DNA of 64,000 nucleotides, from NCBI RefSeq assembly GCF_008831285.2, contig NC_045147.1, positions 15,602,854-15,666,853 on the forward strand, in the 5' to 3' direction. The notes beneath the pieces are model-generated. The model ran no database searches and had not been told where the DNA came from. It saw only the letters and a list, made by a program, of their open reading frames with translations. A program made the position numbers and the translations under genes. Positions 38,601 to 49,619 of the stretch are shown here, one piece after another. This stretch comes from Nymphaea colorata (Eukaryota; Streptophyta; Magnoliopsida; Nymphaeales; Nymphaeaceae). The stretch's first letter is position 1; each line of letters opens with the position of its first letter.

Positions 38601-41600
38601 ACAACCGTATAAGGGGCTGTTTTCGGTCTCATAAATCTGCACCAAAGACTAAGGCAAGTTAGTGAAATACTTTAACACCATATTTCATAAACCTGCTCCA
38701 AATCTTGGGGTAGGTTCATATCCGCATTGCCAAACGACCTCTAAAAGGATCATTTTGACAATGATAAATCAGCCTTAACCTTTGGAGACATACATTGAAC
38801 AGTTTGTTGCTACTGTTCTCATTGCTAAACACCTGCAAAGAGGATTTTACCCAAATGTTTATCAAATTAATCAATGTATGTGACCAAAGATTAAGCTAAA
38901 ATGCGAACGCTCGAGAGAAAACTTCCTCTCTTTTACACACAAGCCCTTAAACCATAAAACTCCTACCAAATTTCAGCTTCATTCGGATGCAGTAGCGGAA
39001 ATACATATGGGCTGATGTGGGTAATTGCCGAAACCAGCCCATGCAAACTGTCTTGTTGATATCTCAAGATCTTGTACTAATTTATATATAAATGTCCTTT
39101 AAAAGTTTAAAATTTAAAATAACATTAGTGCTCCACCATCGCTTGGATCCATACACAAATATGAAGTCATTGATTAGTCCAGTTTTTAGACCCCACATAG
39201 AAACAGCTTTAGCAAAATCCAGCTCAAGTGGCCAGATTTGGATATAATGTGTGCAGCAAGATAAAGAAAATAAACGGACCGCGCTTGTCGACAAAGACTT
39301 GGCAAGCGACCTAAACTAAGTTGAAAGAGGCCAAGAGTTCAATATCAGCCAGCAATAATGCATGCTTCAGCGCGCAAACAAGCAGTCCGCTAAGATTATT
39401 CATTCGTGGAGCACTTGTGTAGGTGACACAATTTTGGTGTGGGCATTGCATATAACTTTAGAGACATAACAATGTGAAGTTAACACATTATAGTGAATTT
39501 TTTGATGGATTGACGTGGGCAGCGGCCCACCCCAGCCAACAAGCAGCTACGCTACTGCAAACAAGTAGGAGTCGGCTAATCTTAACCTCAATTAGTGCGG
39601 TTTTCGCGACTAATTATCTTATGATTGAGGGAATCTGGCATGTGAGAGTTGGGGGACCAAAAGGAAGGGCATCCATGGGAGCACATGGGATGCATGTAGG
39701 GATGGAGGGGCGTGAAGTGGAGAAGAAAAGGTAAGGCCACAAAGAGAACCAGCGAAGCAAGGGATGGAGGTGAGGGCACTCGCGTGCCAACGTCCACCGA
39801 GGATGTTCGAGGCGAGGAAGCCCACCAGCCAGCATAATAATCGAACTCATTATTTTGTTTCTACGTTCGCTCTTTCTTCTTTTCTCAGAGTTTGTTCACG
39901 TAAAAGACAGGGCATCCCATGTGGGACTAGGAGCATCATCATTCTTAGGGAATTTTTTATTTATTTAATGAACAAAAATCCTTGCATTTTTCTGAAATGG
40001 CCCTCCGTTTTCAACAAAATCATGAGATGAGAGGCTCGAGGTTTCATTTTTCAAGTTGTGTTGGTATCAGGTGGTGAAATTTCTATGTGCATCAACTTGG
40101 AGGTAAAGTTGATTTCAGCCATCTTATGATGGCTAAAGCGTGAGTGATAAAAGACGGCCTAACTAACTAACAAAAGTAGCTATCTCGACTAATTATTTTA
40201 CATGTGCCCAATTATTTACGTAACCAAAAATCATCTCCTCATAATACTTTTTAATTGAGACAACTGATACGTGTTTCTTTATTTATTATTAAATGTTTAA
40301 TTGGGGTTTTTGCCACTGTTACCAAAAAACACATCTTATTGGAAAATGACATGTAAAATATACTAAAACATACATAATCAGCTGTATAATGCTCATACAA
40401 AAAGCGTCTTTTTTTAAAAGACGCTAAAAAATAAAAAAAAAATGAAAAAAACACATATTATACGTATTTTTTCATACTTTTATTTTTTTATAATTTTCAA
40501 GATTTATTAAATGTTTTAATTTTTTTAAAAATTTGTCGAGATTTTTCTATTTTATTATTGAGATATACAACTTTATCGTATTATATCCAAGAAATTCCTT
40601 ACCGTATAATATCCGTACATGTTTTTTGTGACAATGGACTTTTTATTTTATGTAATAAGCGATTATGTAGTCTGCCAGTCGAACTAGTTGTGCATATACT
40701 GATATACACCATGTTATCTTATAATTTGTTTTAACAAATGAATCAAACAAGTAAAAATTTTCTTGATCTGAATATCCAAAAATGCCATAATATTTCGAAA
40801 TAAGTTGTCCTAATAAGACCCGTTATATCAATCTTCATAAGTTGAATTCTAATTAAAAAAAATAAGTCTACGCTGCTATGCCATTTGAAACGACAACTAT
40901 ATGAGTTTCAGGCCGCCTCCAGATTTCAACGTGGATGTCAAGTCCCACCATTATGCTATGCTCTTTGAGTTCATAAAAACATAAACAAATGAATTAAGAT
41001 CCATTTAAAAACAAAAAAGGTGAATTTCTTTTAGTAACAAAAAAAAAAAAAAAGGAAAAATACAAAAATGCGTTTTGAGCAAGGATGAATGGAAGGAGGG
41101 CCAATTTCGACAATTAACAGGGAAGGGGACGAGAGGCACCGACACCGCTGTGGGGAGCCCACGTCTTTGAGTCACGGCTGCTCTCTCGATCCACACGCAC
41201 ATACATGTGACCTCTCCGTCCCAACCAGGACGGACGCAAACGGTACCGGATTGACGCCCGTGACCCAGAAAGAGCAATCCCAATCTGTCCCCTGCCTGGG
41301 CCCCACACACCCTCTCTCTCTCTTTCTTTAAGACAAATTCGTGATCCCCAACACCAGCAGCTGATTCTTCTCTCTCGCTCCCCGAATTACCCCCACTCCT
41401 TCCCTCCCCAACTACAATATTGTCCTTCCCTGGATCCGCTCCCCTCTCCTCCGGGAGTGCCGTCGTTCTCCGCTCTCGAGCGATGGCGACTAGACGGGAA
41501 ACGGACAAGCAGGAGAGATGTTTTCTCCTGCAACATACGGAAACACCTTTTCCTTTTGATCATCGACGTTGTTTTAGACCAAACACAGAAATGATATATA

Positions 41601-42334
41601 CAACTAAATCGTGTTTTGAGGAACATTTTCAATATAATGCGTTTCAAAAGCAAACTGGTTTCCTTACCAAATATTTGCTTTTATAAAAGCTATTATATAT
41701 GAGAATTCATATGTTATGAACTCTCTAACAAGGGACGGACCAGTTGGAAATGATCAAACTCACCTTACTTATTTATAAATAAGAAAGACTCTTTAGTATA
41801 TTGAGTTAACGAATATACGTTTATGCTAAAAGTTTGGACTGCGGAATGCCTTCCATTCCCATGTTAAGGAACCGGTTGTTTTCAACCAGGACGACAACAA
41901 AATCAGGGGTGGCATTATTGCAATTTGCAAGAGAAATGAGGTTTGTCTGATTCGGAGGATCACGGCGCGCTCTGGTTGGTCCAAGGAAGGAGGAGAGGAG
42001 ATTTAAGCGATCCATGAGACCGAGACGGCAAAAAGCAGGAAAGAAGGTTTTAATATTATTGCTGGGCCCAATTGATGATGCCCAGAATTATTTGGATCTA
42101 TTCGCTTCTTACTCATTACTACTACCGTGATTCTTGTTGTATTTTAGTGTCAAAATCCCACTCTTTTCTCAGCTCAAATTTGAGAAAAAATAATGTAAAA
42201 ACACAAAATGATGTGCCATTTATCAGAAATTATAAAAAAAATGAAGTCGTTTTATGAATAACAAGGTAAAATGTAAGGTTTGAATGGAACATGTTTTTCT
42301 TTTTTGGGTTTCTGCTGCCACCCTTTAGTCACGT

Positions 42335-42341
42335 TATATAA
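42335..42341 (+). promoter_or_regulatory. TATA box of the AED3-like gene
   Basis: TATATAA lies 58 bases upstream of the ATG at 42399, which implies a leader of only about 30 bases. Confidence 0.65.
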
Positions 42342-42398
42342 CGAGAGATGTCTGGTTTTTTTCCGTGAGAGTCGAGATCGTCGACCTTTCTGTTAACG

Positions 42399-43715
42399 AT
42401 GGCGGCCGTCTTCTTAACGTTGGTCGTCCTCCTCCACCTCTTCTCCGGCACCGTCACCGCCTCCGACCCGTGTGCCACCTCTTCCCCTGCCGCCGACGGC
42501 TCCACTACCCTCACCCTCCTTCACATCAACTCCAAATGCTCCCCCTTCGCGTTCACCGCCGACCCCTCCGCCTCCCTTCTCGACTCCGTCCTCCAAATGG
42601 CCTCCAACGACGCCTTTCGCTTCGCCGCCATCGCCGGCGGTAGGCGCTCCATTCCGGTGGCCTCCGGCCTCCACGTCACCAACTCCGGGAACTACGTCGT
42701 GAGGGTGAAGGTGGGCACCCCCGGGCAGCTCATGTTCATGGTCCTCGACACCAGCAACGACGCTACGTGGGTTCCCAACACCGGCTGCTCCGGCTGCCCG
42801 ACCATCGCTTCGTCCTTCTTCTTCCCCAACCACTCCACCACCTTCAGCCCGCTCGGCTGCCGCGCTCCTGAGTGCTCCCGCCTCAGAACCTCCTACTGCG
42901 CCGGCCGCGGCGCCTGTTTCTTCAACCAGACGTACGGCGGCAACTCCAACTTCTCCGCCGCGCTCTACAAGGACACCCTCCGCCTCGCCCTCGACGTGAT
43001 CCCGGGGTTCGCGTTCGGAGGCGTGTTGTCGGCCGTCGGTAGCGGGCTGCCGCCCCAGGGCCTCCTCGGCCTCGGCCGCGGCCCGCTCTCCCTCCTTTCC
43101 CAGACGTGGCCGCTCTACCACGGGACCTTCTCCTACTGCCTCCCCAGCTTCCGATCCTACAACTTTTCCGGTTCGCTCCTTCTCGGTCCGGTCGGGCAGC
43201 CCGCGTTGATGCGCACCACGCCACTCCTGACCAACCCCCACCGCCCTTCCCTCTACTACGTCAACCTCACCGGCGTGAGCGTCGGCAGGAAGCTCGTCGC
43301 TTCCGCGCCGCTGCTGCCGGTGTTCGACCCCAACACAGGAGCCGGAACGGTGGTGGATTCCGGCACCGTGATAACCCGGTTCGTGGAGCCGGTGTACACG
43401 GCCATTAAGAACGAGTTCAGGAGGAGAATGAGGGGCCCCGTGACGAGCCTGGGGGCGTTCGATACGTGCTTCACGTCGCCGGGGGTGGCGCCGACAGTGA
43501 CGCTGCACTTCCAGGGACTGGACTTGACGTTGGCGGCAGACAACGTGATGATCCACAGCTCGTCCGAGCCGCTGGCCTGCCTGGCCATGGCCGCCGCGCC
43601 GGACAACGTCAACTCCGTGGTCAACGTCATCGCCAACCTGCAGCAGCAGAACCATCGGGTCGTCATCGACCTTGCCAACTCCAGGGTCGGCTTCTCTCGG
43701 GAGCTCTGTAGCTAG
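42399..43715 (+). CDS. AED3: AED3-like aspartic protease (pepsin family A1), secreted
   Basis: Pepsin-type aspartic protease, 438 residues in one exon, closest in sequence to Arabidopsis AED3 (apoplastic, EDS1-dependent; part of systemic immunity). A signal peptide covers about residues 1-22 (MAAVFLTLVVLLHLFSGTVT). The first catalytic motif is DTSN, with Asp117 in VLDTSNDATWVP; the usual Gly is Asn, as in AED3. The second is DSGT at Asp320 (VVDSGTVITRF). Conserved blocks include GLLGLGRGPLSLLSQ, FSYCLPSFRSYNFSGSLLLG, PSLYYVNLTGVSVG and NVIANLQQQNHRVVIDLANS. Cysteines are in the usual pairs, with several N-glycosylation sequons (for example NQT, NLT, NFS). The coding region is strongly GC-rich and lies in AT-rich surroundings. 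This explains a long open frame on the opposite strand. The start is fixed by the signal peptide and the close TATA box. Confidence 0.95.
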   Translation: MAAVFLTLVVLLHLFSGTVTASDPCATSSPAADGSTTLTLLHINSKCSPFAFTADPSASLLDSVLQMASNDAFRFAAIAGGRRSIPVASGLHVTNSGNYVVRVKVGTPGQLMFMVLDTSNDATWVPNTGCSGCPTIASSFFFPNHSTTFSPLGCRAPECSRLRTSYCAGRGACFFNQTYGGNSNFSAALYKDTLRLALDVIPGFAFGGVLSAVGSGLPPQGLLGLGRGPLSLLSQTWPLYHGTFSYCLPSFRSYNFSGSLLLGPVGQPALMRTTPLLTNPHRPSLYYVNLTGVSVGRKLVASAPLLPVFDPNTGAGTVVDSGTVITRFVEPVYTAIKNEFRRRMRGPVTSLGAFDTCFTSPGVAPTVTLHFQGLDLTLAADNVMIHSSSEPLACLAMAAAPDNVNSVVNVIANLQQQNHRVVIDLANSRVGFSRELCS

Positions 43716-46471
43716 CCGGCCGGACCCGGAATCAGCTGCTAGTCCCCTTCCCTTACCTCTTAAAATTGTTCTCCTCTGCTGCTTCTTTTGCTTCTTCTTC
43801 TTCTTCGTTAGCTTTTTGTCTATGTCAGCCGTATTGCATTTCACCTTTGTTAGATACAGATGGTGGGGAAGAAGGTGACAGAGAGAGAAAGAGATAGGGC
43901 ATGCGTGTATGGATGACGACCTATAGATGAATAATCGACTGTCATGTTTTTGTTGGAAATGATTGCTGTTTCTGGTTTTTGCTTTAATTTCGATCTCGGG
44001 GTTCTTGGTTCGCCGCCGGCTACCACTCTTCTTCTTCCTCCTCCACTCTAAAAACTCCCCTGGAGTGCTGACTGTGACCACGGAATCGGGCAGCTGACTC
44101 GGTCTGAATCGATCATTTAGAAATCATTTTTCCTTTGACCAACGTATTGTAATAGTAATCTTTCTTCTCTTTAAACCAAATCCCAATTACAATAGCTGAA
44201 TCGGGTGACTGAGGCCGTTTTAATTGATGGGTACAGCCGATCTTTAAGAGGCCATGGATCGACCCCTGCGAACTGTTTCTCTCAGTAGGTACTGGTTGTT
44301 TCGATAATTCAACAAGAAAAAACAACAGATCAATTAGCGCATTAGATTTACGACAAAACTGTACTTTGCTTTAGAAAGAGAGAGAAAGAGAGCTTTAGAA
44401 AAGCTTGTAATCAAACGATGTCGGATACTGCACTTCGAAGTTCTCATCTCACGCAGAAAAAAGAACACCATTTATACCAAAGAATTCACAGGATATTTCC
44501 TCTTGCATGACTCAGAGTTGATTTCACAAAATTTCCTCTAGAGAGTCGAGACCTGCCAATTTTGCTGAAGTATCAGTAGGCTCTCCGGCCAAGGTGGTGG
44601 TGCTGCGTTTTCTTGATCTGAGCTTAAGGATCCTCCACGTACGTTAGGGTTCTGCAACTCGCCAAAAGCATAGCGACGTTTGCCTTTTTTGAGATACACT
44701 AGCGATCCTCTACTTTTCTCTTTTCTCTTTCTGCCTTTCTCAGTAGAACTCGTTCAAGAACACTCGCATCTTGCCTCTCTAGATATTTCATGAATTGACA
44801 TAACATGCACATTCATTGCCTCGTTCAAAGCAAATCGTAAAGTGAAATCAACACGTATATGACGGTCTGTAAGCTAGCGGTTGTTAGATGAGTCAAGGAT
44901 ATAATTAATTAGTCAATAAATTGCTTTAACGCCTCGTAATTGGTATCATTCGCCTAACAGTTTGCTGCCATAGGCCCATACTCAATGTTGGAACTGTTGT
45001 TAACAGTGCTTTTAATATATTTATATTCTAAAAGAATGGTTTGATCCGATTATTTCGTTTTTTCAGCATCTTGGTTGTCATGTTTCCTGATTAGAGAAAA
45101 AGTAATTTAGATCCCCGATCCCTCGTGATTGTTTGTTATATATTTTAGAAATTAGAACTATGAACATTGTAGTCAGCTGCCAACGAGGTAAAAGAATCTC
45201 CGCCAAACGAGAGATCGAGTCCCCTCGTAAAGCACTCTTTTCCTGCGCAGAATCAGGAAACTCTGTCTCTCACTCTCTCTCTCTCTCTCTCTCTTGTGTT
45301 CTTTCGGCGCAGCAGGATTTACTTTTCTCTGGCCATCTTTCTCTTCGCATATCTGTCTTTCTTTTTCTTGTCCTAATGATGGTTCTTTATCTTTTTCTCT
45401 AATCTTGTTTCAGTTAGATGCCAGCTTCCTGCTGGTAGTTTTCATTGTGCAAATTGGTATTCAGGTTCACTACTTCCCCTCGTTATAACTAAGATCTTGT
45501 TCTGTTTACTGGTTTTCGGGGATTAGGTGGCAGAACAGAGCATGTGGTTTACTGGGCTTTCCTCATCTACTGTTTGTGGGTTCTATCAGTATAATATCTG
45601 ACACAGATCCAGAGTAACGCACAAGTCCTGCTTAATTTTTCTTCATAAATTTTGTCGGAGTTGTTTGCAGAGGAATATCAGACCTCAATTATTAGAAAAG
45701 TTCGAACGCATTAACATGCCTGCAGTAGCAAGAACGAACGAGACAAATCAAATAAAGGGAAAAAATTAGGGGAGCACATGTTCTTCTCCCAAGTGGGACG
45801 TCATCTTGGTAGCAATTTGAGTGGTGGTGAATTTCCTATCCTATTCCTGAGTTAGCTGAATATGGTGTTGCTAGTAACAAGGCTATTCCAGAAACATCCA
45901 GTTTCTTCTTGTTCATGTAGATCTCTTTCTGGAGATGTTCTGATGAGCTATTTAGCAACAATAACAGTATCTCACTGTCTATTATGTTTGTACATAAAGA
46001 CACATTTATTTGAAACTATTTTGTGAATCTATCTCAATTTTTAGGATAGATATATATAACAATAACATACTGTTTGTTTCACTACAGTAACCCACCCGTT
46101 TGTTTTTCTAATTTTCCTGTAGTGAGTTGAACCAAGTTCGAGATCAGCCGGACTGGGCTTCAATTATAAACAGGTTTGGCTCAAGCAGTCAAGCTCCAAG
46201 CTTCATTTGGTTGGGCTCGAAGTTGGTCTCATCTAAACTTGAGCAGAGCTAAGTAGAAAAGCAGAGTATAAATAGATGTAATGTTTCTCATTTAGAGAAG
46301 CAGAGTATAGAAAGGATAAAAAGATGCATTCAACACACATTTGTTCAGAAAAACACCATGCTTTTACAAGGAATATTCTTCAAAAGCATGCTTCAAAAGC
46401 ACCATGTTATTATTTTATAAAACAAGATATAATTGTGTCTACCATTCGATTGTTAAATTTCAAAACAGCAT

Positions 46472-46486
46472 TATATATATATATAT

Positions 46487-46544
<58 letters not shown>
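46472..46544. repeat. (AT)n(AG)n compound microsatellite
   Basis: AT dinucleotides to 46520, with a single GA interruption, then AG dinucleotides to 46544. Confidence 0.9.
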
Positions 46545-47532
46545 TTTTCTTTGAGTGTTTAATCAAGTATATATAGGTCGACCCTAGGGTAACTTTACTC
46601 AATTAACTTGCTGAATTCAATCTGTGGCTCGAACTTGTCTGATTTAATAATGTATTCGATCGCGCTGAGCTTGTACGAGTTGAGCTTCAGCTACTTACTG
46701 TGCTGCCATAATTCCATGTACGCAATATTTTGACATTAATTCCGGACATGCTCGATCCAGCAAATCTCAGGCAAATACTATTTAAGTACCTACGGCACTA
46801 AAGAATTCATTGGAGCCACAAGCATGATTGATGACTTCAACATTTTTGTGACATCAATTTTCATGTGATATAGCATATTATATATATATATATAGTTGTT
46901 TCCTATTATTGGATGCAAAAAGTAACCGTACTGATGCGTTGTATTAAAAAATATATGGAGATGCACAGCTCCACTGTCCATGAACATCTTGGATGCAAAA
47001 ATATGTGATTGATATGACCTCTTCTTGTTAGGGTAAGGCTATAGATCTGCCTCAATAGATGCCTAGCGTGAGAAATCTCAAGCGAGGATTATGTGAAGAA
47101 TTATCGTGACCTAGAGCCTATATTGGCTGATATGAGGCCGATTCTTCTAGATCAGGCAAATAATTTAAACTTTTAACATTTTTTTAAGGCTGATACGGCC
47201 AATACAAAATGATACCTATAACTTTTTTAAAGGTTTGTAAGAAACCAATTTTTAAAATTTTTATCACATATGTGAGTTCTCACTGTTTAATTTCGCAGCG
47301 TTATAGCTATTTCAAGGGCTGAACTAAATCAAGCTGCTTTATGGTCGAGATATGTAAGACTAACCAAATTTGGGTCCGCCTTAAACCGATCTAAATCAGA
47401 TATAACACCAAAATTTACATGGTGAACTTTGTTTGATATGGGAACAAAAAATGGATTTGGTTGCAGAACTGTGTATGGAACCATACCTGTACCTTTCTCT
47501 TTTATATCCTCATACAATTAAATGGATGTCGT

Positions 47533-47705
47533 CTCAAGGGGTATAACATAACTGGTTACATAAGTAGCATGTTGATTATATGTCTTTGATTCAATTCCCA
47601 TTAGCTTACTTTTGTAAGCTATAAATGGTGGCATGTGTGACGGTCAAGTTGAAGAGTGTATTTGTATACCCACTTGGGTCCCAATGTAACTTTGAATACT
47701 AAAGA
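47533..47705 (+). repeat. tRNA-derived SINE copy
   Basis: The head CTCAAGGGGTATAACATAAC aligns with the minus-strand copy near 37.3 kb. The A-box region TAACATAACTGG is at 47543-47554, and the B box GATTCAATTCC (47588-47598) fits GGTTCGANNCC at 9 of 11 positions. The body GGTGGCATGTG...CAAGTTGAAG is shared with the copy near 23.3 kb. The 3' limit is approximate. Confidence 0.6.
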
Positions 47706-47895
47706 CAAGAGGAAGAAAGGTTCTTTCATCCTCTCACTTGGGTGATGAGGTTGTCTCTAGTCACTTGGATTAAATGGATCCCAGAAGAATAGTTCTATCC
47801 ATTAATGCTTGGGTATCAACTTGTATCGGCTGGTATGTATCGCATCACTCCTTGTTTGAAATACCAGACAAGACAGAACTTGTACCAGCCATTAA

Positions 47896-48286
47896 GGTAG
47901 GAATGTACAACGAGCTAGTCGAACTCATCTCGGACTCGGGTTGAGCTTGAAACGAGCTTTATGAGGTGGGCTCGAGCTCTACTCGCTTAATCGAGTCCGA
48001 GCTGGAGCTTGACTCGTTCTTAATATATATTTTATACTTTTCAAGTGACCAATATACGATCAACTTTGTTATCGTCCAATAAAACAGAGTTAACATTTAT
48101 ATATTTTTATTTAAGCAATTTAAAAATAAGTACTAGTGTTTAATGAATTTAATCGATTTTAATCAAGTCAAGTTCGTTCAACTAGTAAACTCGTACTCGA
48201 TTCGTTTATAAACTCAAGTTAAGCTCGAAGTAGACTTGTTTAACTTACAAGTCGAGCCCAAGTTGAGTCCACTCGTCGAACATCCT
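47896..48286. mobile_element. Degenerate hAT-like element rich in GAGCTCGA/ACTCG words
   Basis: Both ends are dense in CGAGCT, GACTCG and CTCGAGC words in opposite orientation around an AT-rich centre. The left end AGGAATGTACAACGAG and the inverted right end AGGATGTTCGACGAG are similar. Flanking octamers GCCATTAA (47888-47895) and GCCATCGA (48287-48294) agree at 6 of 8 positions, which suggests an old 8-bp target duplication. It ends just upstream of the glutaredoxin-like gene. Confidence 0.45.
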
Positions 48287-48504
48287 GCCATCGAGCAACT
48301 AACAAAGTTGTTTAATACATAACCGATACGGTCCAATATATATCGGCCGAATGCATATGTTGGAGGTTTCTCATACGAGTTGGAAACCGATACTTTTTCA
48401 TTGACTCGGGCCTCAGGCTCGAATGGATAGCCCTCCCCTTGCAAGCAGAGTTGCAGAAAATCGGCGAGCAAACGAGAGGGAGAGGGAGAGGGAGAGGGTG
48501 GGGG

Positions 48505-49309
48505 ATGGCAGCAGCTATCGGTGGTAGGGTGATGATGGCGGCAAGAAGCGCACACATCAACCCTGACCGCCGTTGTTTCTTGAGCCGGCGGTGGCCGGAC
48601 TCTTCCAATCAGGGACATTTGGCCGCTTCCTTCTCGAGCAACGGGAGTTCGAAACCCCAGAGGAAGCTGGTTCTCTACACCAAACCAGGATGCTGTCTGT
48701 GCGAAGGTCTCAAAGAGAAGCTGGATTTGGTCCTCAAATTGGGAGCCCCTGACTCTCTCGATGACGTCGAACTGCAGGTTCTGTTCTTTTGATTTCACTT
48801 TCAGTGGTGAGGTAGTGATCCATTTCTGCTTCTTTTGACTGGGTTTTCTATGAAATTTGTGGCCTTAGACTAGAGATATTTTGAGCAATCCAGAATGGGA
48901 GAGACGCTATCAGTATGAGATCCCTGTGTTGGCGAGGGTCCTTCCTGACGGCACAGAGGTGAGTTCTTGGCATTCATTCCTCTGATCTTTAGGGTTTCCC
49001 CCCCCTTTGCCCATCTTTGCTTCCGTCACATCCATCTCTTCTTGCTCGGTCTACATGTGTCTGAGTTTGAAAGACTAGTATCTGAGATCCCCACGTCGAG
49101 GATCTCAATGTGAACAGTTTCTTGAATCATGGTATTTGAGATTTGCTAGAATCTCAGATAAGTGGCTTTCAAGCTGGTTTTTTTATGGACTCTGTCATAT
49201 CCGGAAGCCGAATTATAACTTAATGTGGTGGCAGGAGAACCTTCCGAGATTATCGCCTCGTCTTGGAGTGGAGATGATCAAGAAGAAACTTGTAGCTGCC
49301 CTGCAATAA
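48505..49309 (+). CDS. Glutaredoxin-like protein (DUF836 / YDR286C-type thioredoxin fold)
   Basis: Small thioredoxin-fold protein of the glutaredoxin-like DUF836 family; its exact redox partner is unknown. Three exons join in phase: 48505-48777, 48869-48958, 49235-49309, giving 145 residues. The core starts LVLYTKPGCCLCEGLKEKL with the CxxC motif at Cys63-Cys66. The cis-proline lies in YEIPVLARV (Pro110), and the end is EMIKKKLVAALQ. The first 50 residues are Ser/Arg/Ala-rich and lack acidic clusters, which would suit an organelle transit peptide; this is inference. An in-frame ATG at 48439 would add 22 residues in a purine-rich repeat (GRGRGRG). I chose 48505 because that extension looks like leader sequence. 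Confidence 0.85.
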
Positions 49310-49520
49310 GGCTGCAGCGTCGACCAACGTTTGGGAAAAGGGGAGGCCATTAATTCTGCATTTCTGGAGCTGCTTCTTTTGCGTCTTTGCTAGTGGAATG
49401 GGCACATGAGGATGGGATTCTTCAGTGATTCATTTCTGTACCCAAATATGTATGGTCTTCTATGCAGAGGTACATAGTGATAGAGGAGAAAAGGAAAATA
49501 TTGCACAAACAATGGAGCCT

Positions 49521-49521
<1 letters not shown>

Positions 49522-49552
<31 letters not shown>
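49522..49552 (+). repeat. (CT)n microsatellite in the 3' untranslated region
   Basis: A CT dinucleotide run lies between the glutaredoxin-like stop and its probable poly(A) signal. Confidence 0.85.
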
Positions 49553-49556
<4 letters not shown>

Positions 49557-49580
49557 GAGTTGCAATTGAACTTGGCTACC

Positions 49581-49586
49581 AATAAA
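49581..49586 (+). terminator. Polyadenylation signal of the glutaredoxin-like gene
   Basis: AATAAA occurs 272 bases past the stop codon. Confidence 0.5.
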
Positions 49587-49619
49587 AAACCTGTTTGTGG
49601 ATTGTAGACAAATGATCTT

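Larger units (their letters stand above)
28060..42330. other. Gene-poor, repeat-rich intergenic region
   Basis: No complete gene is supported over about 14 kb. It holds SINE-like copies (33.5 and 37.2 kb), microsatellites (31.85, 34.6 kb), a poly-C tract (38.0 kb), an 85-bp tandem duplication (38.4 kb) and scattered copies of a CATGAACCTACCTCAA-type repeat. A possible orphan exon lies at 33010-33176. The stretch 41080-41500 is GC-richer and looks like a promoter or leader (CT runs, then ATG at 41482 with a short GC-rich frame), but no gene body follows. The 113-codon frame at 28389-28730 matches nothing I know. Confidence 0.55.
43716..48300. other. Intergenic region between AED3-like and glutaredoxin-like genes
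   Basis: No coding gene is supported. The 3' untranslated part of the AED3-like gene probably reaches about 43.95 kb (AATAAT near 43930). Farther on there are a CT microsatellite (45275-45296) in a leader-like segment with no gene body, an AT/GA microsatellite (46472-46544), a SINE copy (47.5 kb) and a degenerate hAT-like element (47.9-48.3 kb). The segment near 44.5-44.8 kb is GC-richer but has no convincing frame. Confidence 0.55.

Noticed and set aside
41005-41508. 167-codon minus-strand frame in the GC-rich island
   Set aside because: Low-complexity, no conserved motif; it arises from the GC-rich leader-like sequence.
42414-44081. Minus-strand frame of 555 codons over the AED3-like gene
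   Set aside because: It is the antisense of a GC-rich protease gene. The peptide is low-complexity Gly/Glu/Val/Arg with no domain.
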